Assembly (NCBI RefSeq): GCF_016008875.1
Contig: NZ_JADTQG010000005.1
Location: 62,001-126,000 of the forward strand
From: Ectopseudomonas mendocina
GTDB taxonomy: Bacteria > Pseudomonadota > Gammaproteobacteria > Pseudomonadales > Pseudomonadaceae
Length of the DNA: 64,000 nucleotides
Direction of reading: 5' to 3'
Under the pieces are notes generated by a model. The model saw nothing but the letters and a program-made list of their open reading frames with translations. It had not been told where the DNA came from and did not search any database. The position numbers and the translations under genes are program-made. Shown here in pieces: positions 53,761 to 61,530 of this stretch (the stretch's first letter is position 1; each line of letters begins with the position of its first letter).

Positions 53761-54342
53761 TTAAAGGCGAATCTCTGTGCCCAGCACCTTGAGAAACGCC
53801 GCCAGCCAGGCCGGGTGCGCTGGCCAGGCCGGCGCAGTGACCAGCTTGCCCTGCACATGCGCCTGATCCACCGCAATCTCCACGTACTTGCCACCGGCCA
53901 ATGTCACTTCCGGCGCACAGGCAGGATAGGCGCTGCATTCGCGCCCTTCCAGCACACCCGCGGCCGCCAGCAGCTGGGCACCGTGGCAGACGGCAGCGAT
54001 GGGTTTGTCAGCCGTGGCGAACGCCTTCACCAATGCCACGACCTCACCATTGAGGCGCAGATATTCCGGCGCGCGGCCACCGGGAATGACCAGGGCGTCG
54101 TAATCCTCTGCGCGCACCTTGGCGAAATCGAAGTTCAGCGCAAAGTTGTGCCCCGGCTTCTCGCTGTAGGTCTGGTCGCCCTCGAAATCGTGGATGGCGG
54201 TGCGCACCGTCTGCCCAGTGACCTTGTCCGGACAGACCGCGTGCACGGTATGGCCGATCATCTGCAGCGCCTGGAACGGCACCATGGTTTCGTAATCCTC
54301 GGCGTAGTCGCCGACCAGCATGAGAATCTTCTTGGCAGCCAT
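53761..54342 (-). CDS. DJ-1/PfpI family protein
   Basis: A 193-residue DJ-1/PfpI fold protein. The nucleophile elbow is [19 protein letters not shown] with cysteine near residue 118; the conserved acid lies in [16 protein letters not shown]. Members act as glyoxalases, deglycases, chaperones or peptidases, so the reaction is not fixed. GGAGACGATC precedes the start. It ends 5 bp before the long inverted repeat. Confidence 0.9.
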   Translation of the reverse strand: MAAKKILMLVGDYAEDYETMVPFQALQMIGHTVHAVCPDKVTGQTVRTAIHDFEGDQTYSEKPGHNFALNFDFAKVRAEDYDALVIPGGRAPEYLRLNGEVVALVKAFATADKPIAAVCHGAQLLAAAGVLEGRECSAYPACAPEVTLAGGKYVEIAVDQAHVQGKLVTAPAWPAHPAWLAAFLKVLGTEIRL

Positions 54343-54580
54343 GATCGTCTCCTGAAGGTAGGTGGAACGAACGCCATTATTCGCCCCTGTTTCTTCCGAC
54401 AGGTAACAGCCGGGTACTACTGCACTGCACGCCGTCGCTTCGGCGACCAGCCTGAACGACGGAAGGCTCTGGTAAGAATTGCAGCAGCCGGATGAAAGGC
54501 CGCAACCAGAGCCATAGGCCAGTCGCGTTCAACCACCTCCCGTTCGAGGGCGCGGCCAGGCTCAGAAAAACTGCTGCAAT

Positions 54581-54608
54581 GAAAAAGGCCGACATCGCTG
54601 TCGGCCTT
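54581..54608 (-). terminator. Intrinsic terminator of the SDR gene
   Basis: Read on the minus strand, AAGGCCGACA and its complement form a 10-bp stem with a 4-base loop followed by TTTTTC, 18 bp after the SDR stop. The rest of the 54343-54580 gap shows no convincing gene. Confidence 0.88.
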
Positions 54609-54625
54609 CCTCACCCGCTTATCGC

Positions 54626-55537
54626 TCAGAGCGCATATTTTTGCAGGTTCGCCATCATTTCCTTGAGCGCCTCGACGTTATCCGCAGGGTGCGCAGCGCC
54701 TTCGAAATCGCAGATGCGCTGCCACTGGGCCGCGATATCCTCGGGGCTGAAACCAGCCTTGGGATCGAAGCCGGCGCCCAGGCTGCGCTCCCAACGCACC
54801 TTGCCGACCCAGCCGCCGCCAACCTCGAACAGGCCGCCGGTGTCCTGGCAGGTCGCACTGCCGAGATAAACCACCAGCGGGCTGACCAGCTCAGGCTTGA
54901 GCTGCTCGAATACCTGCGGCGGGATCAGGCCTTCGGTCATGCGCGTGGCGCCAGTTGGCGCGATGGCGTTGACCAGGATGTTGTTCTTGCGGCCCTCGAT
55001 GGCCAGGGTGCGAGTCAGGCCGTAGACGCCAAGCTTGGCCATGCCGTAGTTGCTCTGGCCAAAATTGCCGTAAATTCCGGAGGTGGACGAGGTGAAGATC
55101 ACGCGGCCGAAATTTTGTTCGCGCAAATAGGGCCAGGCGGCGTGGGTGGTCTTGTAGGCGCCTTCGACATGAACCTTGTAGACCAAGTCCCAGTCGGCGT
55201 CTTCCATCTTGTGAAAGCTCTTGTCGCGCAGGATGCCGGCATTGTTGACCAGCACATCGATGCGACCGAAATGATCAAGCGCGGTCTGTACGATCTTGTC
55301 GCCATCGGTGACCGAGTCGTGGTTGGCCACTGCAGTGCCGCCGAAGGTGCGAATCTCTTCAACTACTTTGTCAGCAGCGGAGGCATTGGCGCCTTCACCG
55401 TGCGTGCTACCACCCAGATCGTTGACCACCACCTTGGCGCCATGGCGGGCGAACAATAGTGCATGGGCTCGGCCCAGGCCACCGCCAGCACCGGTGACTA
55501 TGACCACTTGATCTTCGAAACGGATGGCATCGCTCAT
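54626..55537 (-). CDS. Short-chain dehydrogenase, multifunctional-enzyme type
   Basis: A 303-residue SDR enzyme resembling the (3R)-hydroxyacyl-CoA dehydrogenase part of peroxisomal multifunctional enzyme type 2. The NAD(P) loop is VIVTGAGGGLGRAHALLFA, the family aspartate/asparagine motifs are VVVNDLGG and LVNNAGILRD, and the catalytic Ser-Tyr-Lys set is in SSTSGIYGNFGQSNYGMAK. The C-terminal extension GFSPEDIAAQWQRICDF is typical of this subgroup. It probably oxidises a 3-hydroxyacyl-CoA. It is transcribed alone. Confidence 0.9.
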   Translation of the reverse strand: MSDAIRFEDQVVIVTGAGGGLGRAHALLFARHGAKVVVNDLGGSTHGEGANASAADKVVEEIRTFGGTAVANHDSVTDGDKIVQTALDHFGRIDVLVNNAGILRDKSFHKMEDADWDLVYKVHVEGAYKTTHAAWPYLREQNFGRVIFTSSTSGIYGNFGQSNYGMAKLGVYGLTRTLAIEGRKNNILVNAIAPTGATRMTEGLIPPQVFEQLKPELVSPLVVYLGSATCQDTGGLFEVGGGWVGKVRWERSLGAGFDPKAGFSPEDIAAQWQRICDFEGAAHPADNVEALKEMMANLQKYAL

Positions 55538-55648
55538 CGACAGCTTCCTCGGGCAGGTTGTGAATGCCCCGAGTGTCAGGCAGCCCCGCGTGCTTCACAA
55601 GGCGCGCGGGGCCCCTGAATGACGGCCGATAATGCGACCTTATACGCG

Positions 55649-55981
55649 TTAGCTACCGGAGCCAGAGCCCGAGCCACCGCCGGTCCCGGAACCACCCGTG
55701 CCAGTGCCAGTGCCGGAACCACCGGTCCCAGTGCCGCCAGTGCCGGTACCATTACCCGAGCCGCCACCGCTACCGCCGGGGTTGCCATCGGTGTTGGGAC
55801 CCTGAACCGGTGGAATGCCTTCGCCATCATCCGCCGGGTTCATCGGGTTGGTGTCCCCAGGAGTCATGGGCGTGGTCGGCCCCGGAGTATCCGGAGTATC
55901 GGCCTCGCCGGCCGCGAAGGCAGGCAGTGTCATTGTGCCCAGAATCCCGCTCAACAGCAGTGCAGATAACTTCTTGTTCAT
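55649..55981 (-). CDS. Secreted Gly/Ser/Thr-rich low-complexity protein
   Basis: A 110-residue exported protein: signal peptide MNKKLSALLLSGILGTMTLP then AFAAGEADTPDTPGPTTPMT, a Pro/Asn/Asp-rich middle, and a tail made almost only of Gly, Ser and Thr in GTGTGG-type repeats ending SGSGSGS. No folded domain is evident. Such tails suggest a surface or matrix protein, or a linker that has lost its partner. ATG 55981 was chosen for the signal peptide. A perfect 9-bp inverted repeat lies 20 bp upstream (56001-56029). Confidence 0.7.
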   Translation of the reverse strand: MNKKLSALLLSGILGTMTLPAFAAGEADTPDTPGPTTPMTPGDTNPMNPADDGEGIPPVQGPNTDGNPGGSGGGSGNGTGTGGTGTGGSGTGTGTGGSGTGGGSGSGSGS

Positions 55982-56000
55982 GAGTAACCTCGACTTTTCT

Positions 56001-56029
56001 GTGAGTGACACAGTTACTGAGTCACTCAC
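56001..56029. promoter_or_regulatory. Inverted repeat before the Gly-rich secreted protein
   Basis: GTGAGTGAC and GTCACTCAC are separated by 11 bases (also containing AGTTACT). The dyad sits immediately upstream of the start codon region, so it is either an operator or a leader hairpin. No known regulator box was recognised. Confidence 0.5.
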
Positions 56030-56077
56030 CGTTGCGTAGGTTCGACAAAAATTATCGCAGCTGCAGCCCGGCCCATT

Positions 56078-56608
56078 TCACGCCAGACGAATCAGGCTCA
56101 GGTGGTTGTACAAATGCAGTACGTGCGCTTGGGCATATTCGTCGTGCTCCAGCGCGCCATAGGCGAAGTGAGGCTGCAGCGCGCCTTGATGCGCGGCGAA
56201 ACGCGCGAAGGCCGCCTGCAGCCGCTGCAGAGCCAGTGCCTGGCTGCCCGGCTCGCTCAGATCGGCAGCGCCGGGAATGGCCTCGTCCAGGGGATGGCGC
56301 ATGGCGCCGCGGGCACTGAATACGGCGAAAGCGGCAGGTCCCAGGCTGTGGCGAAACCAGGCCGGCTTCAATTCGGGATAGCCGTCGATGGAGTAATCGA
56401 TGCTCTGCGCACAATGATTGAACACCTCGCTCGGGCTCCAGCCGCTGACGGTATGCAGTGCCCTGCCCTGCAGATTCGCCAGTACCCGACGCGCCCCATC
56501 CAGGCTGACCGCGGCAGGCCGCGGGCCAGTTGGTAATGCCCAGTAACCGGCGCCGAGCACGGCAGCTCCGCTTACTGCTGCGCCTTTGAGCAGGGTACGT
56601 CTACGCAT
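56078..56608 (-). CDS. DUF1569 protein with Tat-like signal
   Basis: A 176-residue protein whose N-terminus MRRRTLLKGAAVSGAAVLGA is a twin-arginine-type signal (RRRTLLK). The mature part (SGWSPSEVFNHCAQSIDYSI and GALEHDEYAQAHVLHLYNHL) matches the DUF1569/DinB-like helical family, which often binds a metal through histidines. ATG 56608 lies 8 bp inside the upstream hydrolase gene, giving coupled translation. The function is unknown. Confidence 0.82.
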   Translation of the reverse strand: MRRRTLLKGAAVSGAAVLGAGYWALPTGPRPAAVSLDGARRVLANLQGRALHTVSGWSPSEVFNHCAQSIDYSIDGYPELKPAWFRHSLGPAAFAVFSARGAMRHPLDEAIPGAADLSEPGSQALALQRLQAAFARFAAHQGALQPHFAYGALEHDEYAQAHVLHLYNHLSLIRLA

Positions 56609-57494
56609 GCAAGCTCCTTGCGTGGCGAAACTCAAGATAATGTTCGAGCACCGCAGCCGGGGCTTCGATTTGCGGATAGTGGCCGATGCCATCGAGCAGC
56701 ACGGTATCGGCGTCTGCGATCAGCTCGCGGTAGCGCGCCACCATGTGCGCGCCTGAAATCGGATCGAAGGCGCCATCGATCACCCGCATCGGCACTGCAG
56801 TGGCCTGCATCGCCGTGACCCAGCGCTGCCGCTGCTGGCGCCGTTCGGGCATGTAGCGGATCAGGCGATGCATGACGGCCGGGCCGTTGTTGTGCTTCAC
56901 CAGTTGCCACAGCGCATCCAGCTCGACGTCGCTGGCCTGAGTCTGCGGACCGAAGATGCGGGCAAAACTCTGCGCCAGCTTGCGCCGCGAGAACAATCTG
57001 CCGAGCAACGGCCCAAGCGGCCCGAGCAGCAATTTCTGCACACGCACCGGATGATGCGTTTCGGGGAACAGACCGCCATTGAGGAACACGCAACTGGCCA
57101 GTTGCAGGTGTCCGTCCTGATGCCGGGCGATCAGTTCCTGGGCCACGCTGTCGCCATAATCGTGTGCCAGCACGTGCATCGGTCGCCGTTCACCGACATG
57201 GGCCAGCAGTGCCTGCTGCAGGTCGGCCTGCTCCAGCAGACTGTAGGCATGACCGCGCGGCTTGGCCGAATAGCCGAAGCCGAGCATGTCGCAGGCGATC
57301 AGCCGATAACGCGCAGCCAGCGGCGCCCACAGGCGGTGCCAGTCCCAGCTGGCGCTGGGAAAGCCGTGAATCAGCAGCAGCGGCTCGGCTTCGGCGTCAC
57401 CGGCAAGCCAGTAACGGATGGCGTAACCGCGAAAGTCCAGCGTCTGACCCTGCGCGCGCCACTGCTCCAGGGCGATGCCCGGCAGCTCGCTCAC
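56601..57494 (-). CDS. Alpha/beta hydrolase, haloalkane-dehalogenase-like
   Basis: A 297-residue alpha/beta hydrolase. The oxyanion region is LLLIHGFPSASWDW, the nucleophile elbow is LAHDYGDSVAQEL with aspartate as nucleophile, and the catalytic histidine is in LDGIGHYPQIEAP. The aspartate nucleophile points to the dehalogenase/epoxide-hydrolase side of the family. A GTG start (57494) overlaps the aldolase stop by 4 bases. It is the middle gene of a coupled three-gene unit. Confidence 0.88.
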   Translation of the reverse strand: MSELPGIALEQWRAQGQTLDFRGYAIRYWLAGDAEAEPLLLIHGFPSASWDWHRLWAPLAARYRLIACDMLGFGYSAKPRGHAYSLLEQADLQQALLAHVGERRPMHVLAHDYGDSVAQELIARHQDGHLQLASCVFLNGGLFPETHHPVRVQKLLLGPLGPLLGRLFSRRKLAQSFARIFGPQTQASDVELDALWQLVKHNNGPAVMHRLIRYMPERRQQRQRWVTAMQATAVPMRVIDGAFDPISGAHMVARYRELIADADTVLLDGIGHYPQIEAPAAVLEHYLEFRHARSLHA

Positions 57495-58267
57495 TGGTCG
57501 TAACCCGGCATCTGCTGGTCCAGCTTGCGCAGCAGCGCCGGCCAGGGCAGCGAGCCGCCCATGCCCTGCGGCGTTTTCATCACGCCGGCGATCATCGTCC
57601 GCGCACCATCGAGAATCTGCTGCGGAATATGGATCAGCTCGGCGCCGTCGCTCTGTGCCATGACCTGGATCTCGCAGGCCCTCTGCAGGATGAACATGCC
57701 GAGGAAGGCATCGGCGATACCGCCAAAAGCGGTGAGCAGGCCGTGGTTGGGCAGGATCATGAAGTTCTTGTCGCCCAGGTCGGCCTGAAGCCGCGCCTTC
57801 TCGTCATGGTTCAGCGCCACCCCCTCGTAGCCGTGGTAGGCCAGGCTGGCGAGGACGAACAGCGACTGCTGCGACAACGGCAGCAGGCCCTGCTTCTGCG
57901 CCGACACGGCGATGCCCGCCGGGGTGTGGATGTGCAGCACGCAGCCCACGTCGTGGCGCACCTCGTGCACCGCGCTGTGGATGGTGTAACCGGCAGGATT
58001 GATGTCGAACGGGCTGTCCATCAGCTTGCTGCCCGCCAGATCGACCTTGACCAGGCTGGATGCGGTGATCTCGTGGAACATCAAGCCATAGGGGTTGATG
58101 AGGAAATCCTCGGTCCCCGGCACCTTGGCGGAAATATGGGTGAAGATCAGGTCATCCCAGCCATAGAGCGCGATCAGCCTGTAGCAGGCGGCTAGATCGA
58201 CGCGCGTGCGCCATTCGGCTTCGGAGACCTGATTTTTCACGGCAGGGATTTTCAGCGGAGCATTCAC
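57491..58267 (-). CDS. Class II aldolase/adducin family protein
   Basis: A 258-residue class II aldolase fold protein that probably binds a divalent metal. Metal-ligand histidines appear in VGCVLHIHTPAGIAVSAQ and later in MILPNHGLLTAFGG; the early part has YGWDDLIFTHISAKVPG. Substrates of the family are sugar phosphates and related compounds, but adducin-like members may be non-catalytic. The start codon is GTG. It is first in a coupled unit with the hydrolase and the DUF1569 gene. Confidence 0.88.
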   Translation of the reverse strand: MNAPLKIPAVKNQVSEAEWRTRVDLAACYRLIALYGWDDLIFTHISAKVPGTEDFLINPYGLMFHEITASSLVKVDLAGSKLMDSPFDINPAGYTIHSAVHEVRHDVGCVLHIHTPAGIAVSAQKQGLLPLSQQSLFVLASLAYHGYEGVALNHDEKARLQADLGDKNFMILPNHGLLTAFGGIADAFLGMFILQRACEIQVMAQSDGAELIHIPQQILDGARTMIAGVMKTPQGMGGSLPWPALLRKLDQQMPGYDQ

Positions 58268-58392
58268 GGCGGCACCTCGATGTTCTTGTTGATCGGTGGT
58301 GTCCGCAGTCTAGCCATGCGCCTGCATGGCGGTAGTTGCCGTGGCAGCCATGTTGATGGCTTTGCGGGTCAAAGCGCCCATGTACCCTGGGG

Positions 58393-58421
58393 CGATAAGG
58401 GCTTATTCGCTGCCCTTATCG
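58393..58421. repeat. 10-bp inverted repeat between flavodoxin and aldolase genes
   Basis: CGATAAGGGC and GCCCTTATCG face each other across 9 bases in the 205-bp gap. No T-run follows on the minus strand. It may be a flavodoxin 3' hairpin or an operator for the aldolase unit. Nothing else was seen in this gap. Confidence 0.5.
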
Positions 58422-58472
58422 ATCAATCAAGCCTGCCCTGCTGCGGTCAGCAATGACGCGCGCGCCAGCAGA

Positions 58473-58922
58473 TCAGGCCTTCAGGGCCGCTGCGAAGGCT
58501 TGCAGCCAGGGCTCGGCGTCGGTTTCCGGGGTGACGGTTTCGCTGGAGTCCAGACGCAGCATCTCGACCACTTCGCGCAGGCCCAACTCGGCATAGAGTT
58601 CGCGGATCAGTTCACCACCGCCGCAGAACGAGTCGTAGCTGGAGTCGCCCAGCGCCAACACCGCACCCGGCTTGCCAGCCCAGGCCGGGAGGCGGTCGCG
58701 GATCTCGCTGTACAGCGGCAGCAAATTGTCCGGCAGCTCGCCCATGCCGGTAGTGGAAGTGACGGTAAGGAAGGCGTCCGGGGCGAAGGCCAGCAGCTCA
58801 TCGAGGCTCATGTCCGCTTTGTACCAGGCCTCCAGCCCGGCAGCCTTGAGTTGACGTTCGGCGTGGCGTGCGACTTCCTCTGCCGTGCCGTAGACCGAAC
58901 CCGAGACGATGGCGACTTTCAT
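58473..58922 (-). CDS. Flavodoxin (MioC-like)
   Basis: A 149-residue flavodoxin. The FMN-phosphate loop is SGSVYGTAEEVARHA at residues 7-21, and the second flavin loop is LALGDSSYDSFCGGG near residue 95, with TVTSTTGMGELPDN between. It is an electron carrier of the short MioC type; the partner is unknown. It is divergent from the LOV photoreceptor gene with about 100 bp between, so both flavoproteins could share a control region. Confidence 0.9.
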   Translation of the reverse strand: MKVAIVSGSVYGTAEEVARHAERQLKAAGLEAWYKADMSLDELLAFAPDAFLTVTSTTGMGELPDNLLPLYSEIRDRLPAWAGKPGAVLALGDSSYDSFCGGGELIRELYAELGLREVVEMLRLDSSETVTPETDAEPWLQAFAAALKA

Positions 58923-59024
58923 GAAAACTCCAGAAACAGGAAAAACGCCGGACATTATGCAGCAAGTGGAAAGCCCGACCCGATGTTTTAGAATGCAGCG
59001 CATATCCATCGCGGAATCGGACCC

Positions 59025-59471
59025 ATGATCAATGCCAAGCTGCTGCAACTGGTAGTCGACGCCTCCAACGATGGGATCGTGGTGGCCGAGCAAGAGGGCG
59101 AGGACAATATTCTGATCTACGCCAACGCGGCGTTCGAACGCCTCACCGGCTACTCCTGTGACGATATTCTTTATCAGGATTGCCGCTTCCTGCAGTCCGG
59201 AGATCGCGCCCAGATCGGCTTGCAGGCCATTCGCGATGCAGTCAAGGCGAGCAAACCCTGCCGCCAGATCATTCGCAACTACCGCAGGGATGGCAGCGCC
59301 TTCTGGAACGAGCTGTCGATCACGCCGGTACTCAACGAAAGCGATCAACTGACCTATTACATCGGCATTCAGAAAGACGTTACCGAGCAAGTCGAAGCCA
59401 GGCAGCGTGTGCGCGAACTCGAGACCGAAGTGGCCAGGCTTAAGGCTGAATTGGCACTTCTGAAAAGCTGA
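59025..59471 (+). CDS. Short LOV-domain blue-light receptor
   Basis: A 148-residue single LOV domain, closely resembling the P. putida PpSB-LOV proteins. The adduct-forming cysteine is Cys53 in YQDCRFLQ, where Asp replaces the Asn of the canonical GxNCRFLQ, as in that group. FMN-contacting NYRRDGSAFWNELSITPV and the Ibeta-strand YYIGIQKDVTEQVEA are intact. A C-terminal helix (RVRELETEVARLKAELALL) provides a dimer or output coil, with no enzymatic domain attached. Its signal therefore must go to a partner, most likely the MerR regulator encoded at 60170-61135. The start MINAKLLQLVVDASNDGIVV fits the family. Confidence 0.92.
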   Translation: MINAKLLQLVVDASNDGIVVAEQEGEDNILIYANAAFERLTGYSCDDILYQDCRFLQSGDRAQIGLQAIRDAVKASKPCRQIIRNYRRDGSAFWNELSITPVLNESDQLTYYIGIQKDVTEQVEARQRVRELETEVARLKAELALLKS

Positions 59472-59538
59472 CGAACGGGCAAAACTATCGTTCGTGACGG
59501 CAGTCAAAGAGGTTTACCCTCCTTGCAGTATCAATTCC

Positions 59539-60147
59539 ATGCAAAGCGACCCGCTGCTGACCCAGGACGAGCTGGACTTCATCCAGCAGACTCTCTCCAC
59601 GCCTCCGCATGCGCGACGCCCGAGCGTAGCGCCGCAACTGGCGCTGGGCGAGCGACTCAGTGAACTGCTGAGCCGGCTGGGCGATGAAGAGCACCTGAGC
59701 CTGGATACTCACAGCGACAATCAACACCTCAGCTTCCCGCTACGCCTCATTCAGGATGAACAGAGCCATTCACGCCTGGAGCTGGGTGCGCCTCTGATCT
59801 TCGAGCAAGGGGTGAGCGAGCGGCCTTGGCGTTTGGTCCTGCCCACGGCGCTGGCGTTACTGGACAGCAGAGAGCGGCCCAGCGGCCTGCAAGCGCTGGA
59901 GCTGTCCAATAGCGGAATGTTGGTGGAATACCGCAAGGCTGGCACACCGGCCAAGGATCAGCTGCTGCAATTGCTGCTGCCTCAGGAGCAGCGCGTTCAA
60001 CTGCGCGCCCGACTGGTCAGACGGGTCAGCAAAACGCGCTACGCCTACAGCCTGCAGACGCTGCATGCCGAAGACGAGCAGACATTGCGCCAATACCTGT
60101 TCGATCGGCACAGCGAGCAGCAACTGCACACTGTAACCGTCGACTGA
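59539..60147 (+). CDS. PilZ-like domain protein
   Basis: A 202-residue protein, acidic at the N-terminus (SDPLLTQDELDFIQQTLSTP) with a C-terminal PilZ-like barrel (about residues 75-190). Only a degenerate c-di-GMP signature can be seen: LELSNSGMLVEY fits the second motif with Glu for Asp/Asn, and a clear RxxxR is missing, so ligand binding is doubtful. ATG 59539 was chosen over a GTG at 59494. It lies 67 bp after the LOV gene in the same direction and is likely co-transcribed, converging on the MerR gene. Confidence 0.6.
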   Translation: MQSDPLLTQDELDFIQQTLSTPPHARRPSVAPQLALGERLSELLSRLGDEEHLSLDTHSDNQHLSFPLRLIQDEQSHSRLELGAPLIFEQGVSERPWRLVLPTALALLDSRERPSGLQALELSNSGMLVEYRKAGTPAKDQLLQLLLPQEQRVQLRARLVRRVSKTRYAYSLQTLHAEDEQTLRQYLFDRHSEQQLHTVTVD

Positions 60148-60169
60148 AATTCCGATGGTGCAGGCCGTC

Positions 60170-61135
60170 TCAGGTATCCAGACGGCCCGCGAGGTACTGC
60201 TGCAAACGACGCTGCATCAGGCGGCCCTCGTTACCCAGGCAGGCGATGGGCGAGCCAGCGAGGCTCTCCTCGGCCAGATCGGCACTGTCACCGGCAAGCG
60301 CCACCGGACACTCCAGGCTGAGCGCCAGGCGTACAAGCTGCCGTGGCAATGCCTCACCTGGCGGTTGATTACTGAAGAACACCAACGCCTGCGGGCGCAT
60401 GCGCTCGCAAACTAGCGTCAGATCGGTCATCGGCACACCTGGCCCCATCACCGTGACCTCGATGTCCTGACTACCGAGGAGCAAGGCCGCAACCAGTAAT
60501 TCGAGTTCACGGCAGTGGCTGGGTAGCGCCACCAGCAGCACCCGTTCGCGGGACTCGCCTCGGCTTAATTGCAGGCGTTGCCAGCAACGCCCACGCAGGA
60601 AACCATCGAGCAGCAACCACTCGGCGCGCTGGCCCACCTCGTCCTGACGCAGCAGCAACTCCTGCCAGATCGGCATGAGAATGTCCTGAAAGACCACCGG
60701 CAGCGGGTAACAGGAAAAGATCTGCCCATACAGACGCTCGAGGCGGGCCTCGTCGAAGTTCTGCAGCGCGCTGCGCAGCTGATCCTGCCACTGACTCCAG
60801 TCGTCACTGCTGACATCGTCGTAAGCCGGAGCGGCAACACTGCGACTGCTGGCGCGCTTGGCCAGAATCGAGCCGACCTTGCTGACCGCCACGCCACGCT
60901 CGATCCAGGCCAGGATGCTGCGTACCGCGTCGATGTCGGCCTGCGAATAGAGGCGATGGCCGCTGTCTGTCCGCGTCGGCTGGATCAGGCCGTAACGCCG
61001 CTCCCAGGCACGCAGGGTGACCGGGTTGACGCCGGTAAGGCGCGATACCTCGCGAATGGGGAACAACTCTTCCTGCTTCAAAGCACTGGACGCAAGCGAT
61101 GTGACGGAGGCGAATTCAGGCATGGCTTCGGGCAT
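60170..61135 (-). CDS. MerR-family regulator, class II LitR/PplR type
   Basis: A 321-residue regulator with an N-terminal MerR winged helix (about residues 20-90; FPIREVSRLTGVNPVTLRAW, RRYGLIQPTRTDSGHRLYSQ) and a C-terminal B12-fold domain (about 120-310; MPIWQELLLRQDEVGQRAEW, VLLVALPSHCRELELLVAAL). The cobalamin-binding DxHxxG signature is absent, placing it in class II, the type that works with LOV proteins in P. putida (PplR). Candidate starts are GTG 61138 and ATG 61135 or 61123. A dyad with TTGTGCA and TATACAA arms overlaps its promoter region, suggesting autoregulation. Confidence 0.88.
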   Translation of the reverse strand: MPEAMPEFASVTSLASSALKQEELFPIREVSRLTGVNPVTLRAWERRYGLIQPTRTDSGHRLYSQADIDAVRSILAWIERGVAVSKVGSILAKRASSRSVAAPAYDDVSSDDWSQWQDQLRSALQNFDEARLERLYGQIFSCYPLPVVFQDILMPIWQELLLRQDEVGQRAEWLLLDGFLRGRCWQRLQLSRGESRERVLLVALPSHCRELELLVAALLLGSQDIEVTVMGPGVPMTDLTLVCERMRPQALVFFSNQPPGEALPRQLVRLALSLECPVALAGDSADLAEESLAGSPIACLGNEGRLMQRRLQQYLAGRLDT

Positions 61136-61185
61136 CACGGCAATGAATTAAGCGGTCATTGTAACTTAGCATTGGAAAACTGACA

Positions 61186-61204
61186 TTGTGCAAAAATTAT
61201 ACAA
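61186..61204. promoter_or_regulatory. TTGTGCA-N5-TATACAA dyad before the MerR regulator gene
   Basis: An inverted repeat with one mismatch lies about 50 bp upstream of the regulator start and includes, on the minus strand, a TATAAT-like -10 hexamer. It is a candidate operator for the regulator itself. The rest of the 61139-61530 gap shows no gene. Confidence 0.45.
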
Positions 61205-61530
61205 AATGAGCCAATGCATAATTGTTCTGTCCTTAGAGCTGTTATTACCATGACAACCGCCCACCCTGTCGATTCGCTAGGCGTCTGATCGCACCAGCTT
61301 TCTGGAAATAACGGCCGCCTGCCTCCATCTGGCGCATCCCCGCACCCCGACGGGGCGGCGCGCTGCCGCAACGACATCCTGTGCGCAGCGACGCTCGCCA
61401 TCGGGAGGGGCTGGCTAATTTTCATGGAACGGGAATAATCCTTGCTGCACTTTTCATCGAGCACACCACCCCGTGTTCGATCGTGCCGACACCACACCCG
61501 GCTGACGGCAAATATTCGAGGAGATACACA

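Noticed and set aside
54377..54595. 72-codon minus-strand frame in the gap after the DJ-1 gene
   Set aside because: No ribosome-binding site, no family resemblance, and it runs into the SDR terminator; treated as non-coding.
61429..61450. Possible sigma-54 promoter (GGGAAT-N5-TTGCT) before the monooxygenase-fold gene
   Set aside because: GG/GC spacing is right but the -24 half matches poorly (GGGAAT for TGGCAC), and no enhancer-binding site or activator is nearby.
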